Positions 58,174 to 64,000 of a stretch of DNA of 64,000 nucleotides are shown here, piece by piece. The notes beneath the pieces were generated by a model. The model had not been told where the DNA came from. It saw only the letters and a list, made by a program, of their open reading frames with translations, and made no database searches. Each line of letters starts with the position of its first letter. Position 1 is the first letter of the stretch. The stretch comes from Spirochaetaceae bacterium (GTDB lineage Bacteria; Spirochaetota; Spirochaetia; DSM-27196; SKKC01): contig RECN01000102.1 of the NCBI GenBank assembly GCA_007694005.1, positions 1 through 64,000 of the forward strand, given 5' to 3'. A program made the position numbers and the translations under genes.

Positions 58174-58545
58174 TCAGAATGTCTGCGCATCGACGGGAGC
58201 AGTATCGGCAGCTTGGCCCTCGACCCGGACAAAAACCCGGTTGGGCAGACAGGCGATCCACTCGCCAGCATTCGAGACCCAGCCGACACTGACGCAGATC
58301 TTGTCGCGACAGGGTGAATCTGGCACGCGAACCATGCCACCTGCAATCTCGATCTCGGTCTCGCCAATAGGACCTGAGACGGTGAATACGCGGTCTTCAT
58401 TCAAGTTGTAGAGGAAATCACGCCCATCAGCCTGCACACGTACTTCGCTTGATTCAACCGCACCGGTATAGGCCTGTACGATAAAAAAAACCACAACGGT
58501 TGCAGCTACCAGGAATGCAAGATAATCGAAAGGTTTGAATTTCAT
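58174..58545 (-). CDS. NusG domain II-like membrane-anchored protein
   Basis: From the ATG at 58545 the protein is 123 residues: an N-terminal membrane helix (about 7-27), then a soluble NusG-II-type domain with SPCRDKICVSVGWVSNAGEWIACLPNR near its end. The Cys residues and the CLPN motif are typical. The frame can also begin at a GTG at 58602, where AAGGG precedes. Proteins of this type are frequent in anaerobes and often lie by isoprenoid genes; the function is unknown. Here it diverges from an isoprenoid kinase-like gene. Confidence 0.75.
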   Translation of the reverse strand: MKFKPFDYLAFLVAATVVVFFIVQAYTGAVESSEVRVQADGRDFLYNLNEDRVFTVSGPIGETEIEIAGGMVRVPDSPCRDKICVSVGWVSNAGEWIACLPNRVFVRVEGQAADTAPVDAQTF

Positions 58546-58655
58546 GATCGGAGCCGCGTTACTGTATCGCAGCAGGAAACCGGACTGCAAGTGCATCGTC
58601 ACCTGAGCCCTTCGGTGATTTGACAGAAGCAGCTGTTCTGAGGAATCTTTCGGAC

Positions 58656-60179
58656 ATGTCGGTGATAGATGTTACAGGGATTGTACTCGGCTTCGTGTTT
58701 CTGTTCGCCATACTCGGGGTTGCCGGTGCCCTGCGCTCCCGGGCGGGACTCGACGTCTTCGTGACGAGAAAAATAGTTCACATCAGCGTTGCACACTGGT
58801 GGCTGATCGCGCTTGCGTTTCACGAAACACTCGCTCCCGCACTCGTGGGACCGATCGTCTTCACCGTTCTCAACTACATAAGCTATCGCAAGAGCCTGTT
58901 CCCTGCTCTTGAGTACCGGGACAAAACGGCGAACCTCGGCACCGTGTATTTTCCGATCTCGCTCATTGTACTGGTCGGGCTGAGCTTCGGGGGCTACGTA
59001 CCGATGGCGGCCGCAAGCATCGGCGTCTTTGTCCTGGGCTATGGTGACGGTCTTGCCGCCCTCATCGGCCGAACATACGGCAGGCGAACCTTTACCATCT
59101 TCCGGAACACAAAGAGCTACCTTGGATCGGCAACGATGTTCATCGTCGCGTCACTGATATCCCTGTTAATCGGCCTGCGCCTGCACGGTGGTAGCGCAGC
59201 ACTGCAGGATCTCGTAATCGCCGCGGTGATCATAGGAACCGCGGCCATGTTACTGGAAATGTTTACACCCTACGGTGTGGACAACATTACCGTACCGATC
59301 GGCATTACCCTGCTCGCCACCCTGCTTCCCGTCACCCGTAGCGGTGCCATCGCGGTCATGTTGCCGGCAGTGGAACTGTCACTCCGGACGGGACTCCTTG
59401 CCCTCGGACTAAACGCGGTTGTCGCGCTACTCGCCTACCGAAAGAAGTCCGTTTCAGAAAGCGGAGCGCTTGCAGGTTTCACCGTCGGTACCGTGCTGTT
59501 CATGGCCTCAGCAGGCCTCTGGGGACTCCTGATGCTGTTTTTTCTCTCCTCCACGGTCATCGGAAAGCTCAAGCCGGACCGCAGAAAAGAGGCACAGGCA
59601 ATGGAAGCGAAGGGCTCACGGCGGGATGCCTGGCAGGTGTTTGCCAACGCTGGCGCCCCGACGATCGCAGCACTCATGTATCTGTTCGGCGGTGGTCAGG
59701 CCGCCGTGTTCGCCGCGATCGCCGGGCTCGCCGCGGCGACGGCGGACACCTGGTCAAGCGAAATCGGGGTTCTGAACCGGCGTGATCCCGTCTCCATCCT
59801 CACTCTTCGGCCGGTTCCTGCAGGCGTATCCGGCGGGGTCAGTGCCCTTGGCTTTCTCGCCGGTGTGTTCGGCGCGCTCGCTGTTGCGCTGGCAGGGATC
59901 CCTGTCGCGCAAAGCATGGGTCTGTCACCTGCGGGAGCAGTCTCACTGGCAATAACCGCATTCAGTCTGGGCACCTTCGGTACGGTGCTCGACAGTCTGC
60001 TCGGTGCCGGACTGCAGACGCGCTACCAGCGGCCCGACGGCAGTATCACCGAGCGCCCCCATGCGAATGACGGTTCGAAGTACATACGCATTCGGGGTGT
60101 ACCGGGGATCACAAATGATATGGTCAATTTTCTGACGACTGCGGCAGTAACGATCCTTGCGATCGTTCCGGCGCTATAG
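58656..60179 (+). CDS. Fused VTE5-like/VTE6-like isoprenoid kinase, membrane protein
   Basis: From the ATG at 58656 the protein is 507 residues with about twelve or more membrane segments; an upstream in-frame TTG (58620) is less likely. The N-terminal half (1-230) is a phytol/dolichol kinase-type CTP-dependent kinase: RKIVHISVAHWW and GYGDGLAALIGR...KSYLGSA. The C-terminal half (about 245-507) is DUF92, the family of VTE6, a phytyl-phosphate kinase: SGALAGFTVG and TADTWSSEIG. One chain would phosphorylate a free isoprenoid alcohol twice to a diphosphate. The natural substrate here is unknown. Confidence 0.82.
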   Translation: MSVIDVTGIVLGFVFLFAILGVAGALRSRAGLDVFVTRKIVHISVAHWWLIALAFHETLAPALVGPIVFTVLNYISYRKSLFPALEYRDKTANLGTVYFPISLIVLVGLSFGGYVPMAAASIGVFVLGYGDGLAALIGRTYGRRTFTIFRNTKSYLGSATMFIVASLISLLIGLRLHGGSAALQDLVIAAVIIGTAAMLLEMFTPYGVDNITVPIGITLLATLLPVTRSGAIAVMLPAVELSLRTGLLALGLNAVVALLAYRKKSVSESGALAGFTVGTVLFMASAGLWGLLMLFFLSSTVIGKLKPDRRKEAQAMEAKGSRRDAWQVFANAGAPTIAALMYLFGGGQAAVFAAIAGLAAATADTWSSEIGVLNRRDPVSILTLRPVPAGVSGGVSALGFLAGVFGALAVALAGIPVAQSMGLSPAGAVSLAITAFSLGTFGTVLDSLLGAGLQTRYQRPDGSITERPHANDGSKYIRIRGVPGITNDMVNFLTTAAVTILAIVPAL

Positions 60180-60186
60180 GGCCGAC

Positions 60187-60519
60187 TCAGGTTCGATATG
60201 GACTCGTCTCTTCGACCATCCACGAGAGATACGCCGGAAGCCCCGCCTCAACAGGTAAAACGAGAAGCTCGGGCACTTCGTAGGGGTGACGAAGCGTCAT
60301 AAGGCGTGTCAGGTCGTCTATGCGATCAGAGGTAGTCTTGCAGATCAGAAGCGATTCGCGCTCCGCCTGTACCTCACCGTCCCAGCGAAAGAAACTAAGG
60401 CCACCTGCAAACACCTGCACACAGGCGGCCAGGTGACCTTCAACGACTTCTTTCGCGAGTTCTTCGGCGATGCCCTCAGGCGCAGTGATAAGCACCACCT
60501 TCTGGGGCATCTGTGTCAT
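60187..60519 (-). CDS. cutA: CutA1 family protein
   Basis: A 110-residue CutA1-type trimer subunit: VVLITAPEG start, AACVQVF, SFFRWDGEVQAERESLLICKT and a Pro/Glu-rich VPELLVLPVEAGLPAYLSWM end. The family is linked with divalent-metal tolerance, but its role is not settled. It overlaps cheW by ATGA and would be co-translated with it. Confidence 0.92.
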   Translation of the reverse strand: MTQMPQKVVLITAPEGIAEELAKEVVEGHLAACVQVFAGGLSFFRWDGEVQAERESLLICKTTSDRIDDLTRLMTLRHPYEVPELLVLPVEAGLPAYLSWMVEETSPYRT

Positions 60520-61001
60520 GCAGTGTGCTCGGTAACCGTTGCCAGCTCTTCATCCTTGAAGATCCGGTCAATATCGAGAATGATGATGAATCGGTCCTCG
60601 AGTTTACCTATACCACGAATGAACTTGTTATCGATGGCAGTCCCGATATTCGGCGCCGGTTCGATCTGCTGGTCGTTCAGGCCGATCACTTCCTGTACCG
60701 AGTCTGCGAGGGTACCGATGACGACAACCTCACTGTCGATACCGACCTCCATGACGACGATCGACGTATCTATGGTCTGCTCGGTCTTACCCATATCAAA
60801 CTTCAAACGGAGATCAACTACAGGAACGACGCTGCCACGGAGATTAATGACGCCACGCATAAAATCATGCGTACGAGGCACTTTGGTAAGGTCGGTAAAC
60901 TCGAGTACCTCTTTTACCTTACCTACTTCTACTGCGTACTGTTCCCCGTCGAGGGTGAACGTTAAATACTGGTTGTCAGCTGTCTGAACCGTATCGCTCA
61001 T
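60516..61001 (-). CDS. cheW: Chemotaxis coupling protein CheW
   Basis: A 161-residue CheW: YLTFTLDGEQYAVEV (12-26), VINLRGSVVPVVDLR (near 51-65), and a final IILDIDRIF. It bridges chemoreceptors and the kinase CheA. AAGGAG lies 7 nt before ATG. The promoter TTTACG-N16-TATAAA at 61057-61084 on the minus strand fits a housekeeping start. A GCCGACAG near 61034 resembles a sigma-28 -10, but no matching -35 is spaced properly. With flgM it indicates a motile cell. Confidence 0.93.
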   Translation of the reverse strand: MSDTVQTADNQYLTFTLDGEQYAVEVGKVKEVLEFTDLTKVPRTHDFMRGVINLRGSVVPVVDLRLKFDMGKTEQTIDTSIVVMEVGIDSEVVVIGTLADSVQEVIGLNDQQIEPAPNIGTAIDNKFIRGIGKLEDRFIIILDIDRIFKDEELATVTEHTA

Positions 61002-61056
61002 AATTCGCTCCTTACCACCTGCATATATCTGTCGGCCTAAAAATGCTTATCTCCAA

Positions 61057-61084
61057 TTTATACATTAGTTCTGATGTTCGTAAA
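61057..61084 (-). promoter_or_regulatory. Candidate promoter of cheW-cutA
   Basis: Minus strand: TTTACG, 16-bp spacer, TATAAA (61057-61062), about 56 bp before the cheW ATG. Confidence 0.4.
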
Positions 61085-61105
61085 GGGTAAAAACTGTCTT
61101 CCGCT

Positions 61106-61963
61106 CTAATGTGATGGCTTTCCTGCGAGTTTCGACAGAAGACGGTCTCGAGCCCGGCCTTTTATCCCGAGACCGTCGGCCGCTTCTTCCGCGGTCTGCC
61201 CGGCGAGAATCAGTTGCAGTGCCTCGTACTCCTGTTGGCTGAAACTGACGCTACCGACCATATGCTGCTCAAATGCATCGGTGGCGATCGGGGCGACGGC
61301 CCTCGCACAATCGAGCATCGTCGTGGCGTAAGCCCGTATCTCGTACTGCGCGTGCGCATCGATGCGGAGCGACAGAAAGTGAAACAGATTATGCAGGTCG
61401 ATCTGCCAGTACCATTGCGTATAGAGGCTTAAGGGAAGGTTCACGCGCGCAAGTTCGCGCGCCACACCGGCATCGACACGCTCGACATAGGCCTTGTAGG
61501 AGCGCTCCTGTTCTTCAGCTAATGACACACGGAAGGCTTCGGCCGCCTGCCGGTCGAGCGGTTCGCTGCTTCTGCCCTGTTTGTTGTCGTCGCTTTGCGC
61601 TGCTACGTGTTCGTGGTCGGGCACGTAAAACTCATCTTCCATGATGCTGTATCGACCGCTGATCTCGTTCAGTCGGGCCGTCCGATGCCGCACCCACTGT
61701 CGGGCGACAAAAATGGGCATCTTGGTGTGGAAGGTCAGAATGACCTGCTCAAAAGGCGACGTGTGCCTGTTTCGCATGAGGTAATTGATGAGTCCCTTGT
61801 CCTCACGGAAGCTCTTGGTCCCGGCTCCATAACTGACTCTGGCCGACTGCACGATACGGTCATCACTGCCCATATAATCGACGAGCCGAACAAAACCCTT
61901 ATCGAGTACCTTCAATTCCCTGTCGAGAAGTTGTTCTGCCGCTTCTACTACACTATGTCCCAC
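61106..61963 (-). CDS. thyX: Flavin-dependent thymidylate synthase ThyX
   Basis: A 285-residue ThyX: the signature RHRT-x5-SGRYS (near 92-105) and LPLSLYTQWYWQIDLHNLFHFLSLR are intact. It makes dTMP from dUMP with FAD and NADPH and releases tetrahydrofolate without oxidising it, so the cell does not need DHFR for this step. A C-terminal extension of about 40 residues (SQQEYEALQLI onwards) looks like a small helix-turn-helix-like tail. It follows the CapA-like gene by 18 bp. Confidence 0.94.
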   Translation of the reverse strand: MGHSVVEAAEQLLDRELKVLDKGFVRLVDYMGSDDRIVQSARVSYGAGTKSFREDKGLINYLMRNRHTSPFEQVILTFHTKMPIFVARQWVRHRTARLNEISGRYSIMEDEFYVPDHEHVAAQSDDNKQGRSSEPLDRQAAEAFRVSLAEEQERSYKAYVERVDAGVARELARVNLPLSLYTQWYWQIDLHNLFHFLSLRIDAHAQYEIRAYATTMLDCARAVAPIATDAFEQHMVGSVSFSQQEYEALQLILAGQTAEEAADGLGIKGRARDRLLSKLAGKPSH

Positions 61964-61981
61964 CGCGTATCTCCTGTTTGC

Positions 61982-63133
61982 CTATTCGCGTGTGTTTGCC
62001 TGATCGCGTGCCCGTTCATGCAGAAGGTCAAAGTGACTGTTCCGTTCCGCCCTGATTCGGTAAAACTCGCGCCATTCATCCGAAAGTACTGCGTGTCCGG
62101 CGAGCCCGTCGAGAGGCCTGACGGATACGCCACCACCCGGGTCCTTGTAATGCGTGACCAGATCGGCCACAACCCGCTCGATTGCGACACCCGCCGCCGT
62201 TCCCCGCATGATAACCCGCACAACCGCGCTGTCACCAGTCGCTGCCCACGCAGCCTCAGCCCGATCGGGTCCGAGGGGCCATGTCTGGCCCGAAACGAAA
62301 TTACCGAGACTCGGCATGATCAGAGCCGGCCCGGCCCCGGTCCGTTCGTGCAGGAACCACTGCTGAAGCACGTGCGGATGATTCCCCCATACGATATCAG
62401 CCCCGGCATCCGCAGCGGCAGTCATGAACGACAGGGTTTCCCCATCGACATCCTGAAGATACTCGATACCGTCGTGCACGCTCAGAACGAACACGTCAAA
62501 ACCCTGCGTCAAGTGCGACAGGGACTCCATGAAGGCACCTGCAGCGTCCGCATTGCCCCGCGGCACGTAGTGTACGGCGTTACCGGCACTAGAATCGTTC
62601 AGAAGCCTCGTGAGCGCGAGAAAGCCGATCCTGAGCCCGGCATGGGGTAACACCGTAATCTCGAACCGGTCGTTCGCATAATCTTCATCATCAGCGTCGG
62701 AACGAAGCCCATTGAACCAGATATCATGTTCACGTGCAATCGTCTGCATGCTTGTTCCAGTAGCCCGCATACCAGCCTCGCCGAAGTCCGTACTGTGATT
62801 ATTGGCGAGACTGAATACACGAATACCGGCTTCGACTGCTGCCACCACGTAGGCGGGATGGACGTTGAACCGGGGATAGCTCGACTGCGGTCGGTCGGGG
62901 TCGACCACGAACTCAAGCTGCCCGAACACGAATTCCGCCTCGGTGAAGAGAGGAAGAACGTGCTCGTAGATCCGATCGTATCCGCGCATGTTGTAGTTCA
63001 CGTCGTGCGCCATGATGTCTCCGAGAAAGACCATTCGAAGCTCGGTCTCACCGGGAGATTCGGTGGAACACGCAGAGGAAACGAGGATGAGGATGATCAG
63101 CAGAACACCGGGCTTCGGCAGGAAGCGGATCAT
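61982..63133 (-). CDS. CapA-like lipoprotein (calcineurin-type hydrolase fold)
   Basis: From the ATG at 63133 the protein is 383 residues: a signal peptide with lipobox VSSAC (C22), then a CapA/PgsA-type domain with FLGDIMAHD (metal ligands), SLANNHSTDFG (near 108-118), SVHDGIEY and WGNHPHVLQ (near 247-255). In Bacillus such proteins act in poly-gamma-glutamate capsule formation; many relatives have other or unknown roles. No pgsB/pgsC genes are here, so a capsule role is not supported. A GTG three codons upstream overlaps the candidate -10, so the ATG is preferred even though GGAGG is very close to it. Confidence 0.85.
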   Translation of the reverse strand: MIRFLPKPGVLLIILILVSSACSTESPGETELRMVFLGDIMAHDVNYNMRGYDRIYEHVLPLFTEAEFVFGQLEFVVDPDRPQSSYPRFNVHPAYVVAAVEAGIRVFSLANNHSTDFGEAGMRATGTSMQTIAREHDIWFNGLRSDADDEDYANDRFEITVLPHAGLRIGFLALTRLLNDSSAGNAVHYVPRGNADAAGAFMESLSHLTQGFDVFVLSVHDGIEYLQDVDGETLSFMTAAADAGADIVWGNHPHVLQQWFLHERTGAGPALIMPSLGNFVSGQTWPLGPDRAEAAWAATGDSAVVRVIMRGTAAGVAIERVVADLVTHYKDPGGGVSVRPLDGLAGHAVLSDEWREFYRIRAERNSHFDLLHERARDQANTRE

Positions 63134-63206
63134 AACCTCCACAGTATACGCGCAGCAGCGGCACCTTGAAAGATAGCGAATCTCGGGTGAGGATGTGGTA
63201 TTACCG

Positions 63207-63217
63207 CGTTACTAACG
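63207..63217. promoter_or_regulatory. Palindromic operator CGTTACTAACG, second copy
   Basis: Identical to the site at 43806-43816, within the same 14-bp CCGCGTTACTAACG context (63204-63217). It lies 18 bp before the ATG at 63235, where a bound protein would block transcription or initiation. No strong promoter is seen upstream; TTGAAA at 63166 with a weak -10 is the best candidate. Confidence 0.6.
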
Positions 63218-63234
63218 GAAAAGGAGACCGTTCC

Positions 63235-64000
63235 ATGCAGGATACCGGCATACATCTCGATACTGCCCGAACTCGCACTCTGAGCACGCAGGCGCGTCGC
63301 CGCATGAAGTCTTTTCGATCGGCCGAATCTGCGGGTCGCACAAAGGCTGCCCGAAGCATCGCCCGCGAGATAGCATCCGACTTCCTCGGCGGCACGACAG
63401 CCGATGAAGGAGCACGGTTCGGATTCTGGATACCCGGATTGCAGGAGTTACTGAACCGTGGTGGCATATTTGAACTCGAACTGCTACTGATGCCCGACTC
63501 GGTCATGCCGGCAGATCTCTCGCATACGGAGGAGACCGAACTTCACCTGACGAGGCTGCGTGTACCGCTGGAGGCGGTTGATGAGCTGCTCGTGGCTCAT
63601 GTCCACGGGGTGCCGAGCGGAACACGGTCGACGATGGGCGCCCTCTACTGGCTACAGTATCAGAGCCACGAAGGAACGAACTACATCATACGCGATCCTC
63701 TCGCAGCGTCCATGCCATTTGGTATCTATGCTCCCGGCGAACTGTATGACATCGCTTCAATGCACACGAACCGGCGCGATACGGATATACTGCGCACCTA
63801 TGTGCGGGAAATACATCCCGACGCTTCGCTCAGAGCGAAAGACATCGGGTCAACGCTTGAGATACACGTCGGAACCGCGACTCAGGACGGCACGATCGCC
63901 GGCCTCACGCGGCTGTATCAGGGTATTGCGAAGAAGATTCGTGCTGCATTGAACGAGAATCAGGATGATCCGTATCGCACCCTCACGAATTTCGAGAAAG
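63235..64000 (+). CDS. Truncated gene, possible GH13-type glycosidase (N-terminal part)
   Basis: The frame opens with ATG 63235 after AAGGAGA and runs to the window edge without a stop (255 codons). The N-terminus is basic (1-45). Segments such as YIIRDPLAASMPFGIYAPGELYD (near 160-182) and the long helical tail resemble the N-terminal part of some alpha-amylase-family proteins, but no catalytic motif lies within the window. The operator shared with the GH65 phosphorylase supports a carbohydrate role. The family call is tentative. Confidence 0.5.
   Translation, partial: MQDTGIHLDTARTRTLSTQARRRMKSFRSAESAGRTKAARSIAREIASDFLGGTTADEGARFGFWIPGLQELLNRGGIFELELLLMPDSVMPADLSHTEETELHLTRLRVPLEAVDELLVAHVHGVPSGTRSTMGALYWLQYQSHEGTNYIIRDPLAASMPFGIYAPGELYDIASMHTNRRDTDILRTYVREIHPDASLRAKDIGSTLEIHVGTATQDGTIAGLTRLYQGIAKKIRAALNENQDDPYRTLTNFEK

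Noticed and set aside
61030-61060. Sigma-28 promoter for cheW (GCCGACAG on the minus strand)
   Set aside because: The nearest TAAA lies about 20 bp upstream of the -10-like motif instead of about 15, so the spacing fails.
61982-63133. Poly-gamma-glutamate capsule synthesis locus
   Set aside because: Only a CapA-like protein is present; there are no synthetase (PgsB/C) genes beside it.
1-64000. CRISPR arrays, insertion sequences, prophage genes or integration sites
   Set aside because: No regularly spaced repeats, transposase, integrase or att-like duplication was seen; the single tRNA is not followed by mobile genes.

Overview
The window comes from a GC-rich, motile, diderm bacterium, and the gene set points to a free-living spirochaete. 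It carries outer-membrane assembly genes (TamB plus a lipidated Omp85 protein), lipoprotein processing (LspA, Lnt), chemotaxis and flagellar control (CheW; FlgM behind a sigma-28-type promoter), ThyX, a monomeric isocitrate dehydrogenase and a fermentative pyruvate:ferredoxin/Rnf system. The spirochaete assignment is inference, since no rRNA is present. Genes are tightly packed: many neighbours overlap by ATGA or TGATG, and several convergent genes abut or overlap.

Layout. 1-7.4 kb: a sigma-54 enhancer-binding response regulator behind a tandem palindrome, an RhlE-type RNA helicase, two tandem DUF374 acyltransferases and a P2-type cation ATPase. 7.4-20.9 kb (minus strand): one long probable operon, rnfB - giant pyruvate:ferredoxin oxidoreductase - rnfCDGEA - small Cys-rich membrane protein - ferredoxin-NADP reductase-like flavoprotein - unknown - sulfatase - small membrane protein. 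21-31.3 kb: isocitrate dehydrogenase, M3 dipeptidyl carboxypeptidase, TamB and its lipidated Omp85 partner.

31.3-34.7 kb: the most striking locus, a complete photoactive yellow protein (PYP) module. A tyrosine ammonia-lyase-like gene diverges from pyp across a 110-bp region with overlapping -10 elements; pyp ends in a strong terminator and is followed by a p-coumarate ligase with a carrier-protein-like N-terminus. Together these could make p-coumarate from tyrosine, activate it and attach it to Cys69 of the photoreceptor.

34.7-44 kb: AddA/AddB helicase-nuclease, a Dabb protein, and a GH65 phosphorylase whose promoter overlaps a palindrome that recurs exactly before the last (truncated) gene of the window. 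44-54 kb: tRNA-Ala(GGC), a large coiled-coil protein of unknown function, LspA and NIF3 genes, a Lon-like protease, a GHKL-like/HDOD protein, a glutaredoxin under a perfect palindrome, a TrmH-family methyltransferase and an iron-ADH-fold protein that has lost its metal-binding histidines. 54-64 kb: flgM, rsmI, lnt, a small unlisted gene, rpmG-rpmB, a NusG-II-domain protein, a fused VTE5-VTE6-like isoprenoid kinase, cutA-cheW, thyX, a CapA-like lipoprotein, and a truncated gene that may be a GH13-type glycosidase.

All identifications come from reading motifs by eye; no database search was run.
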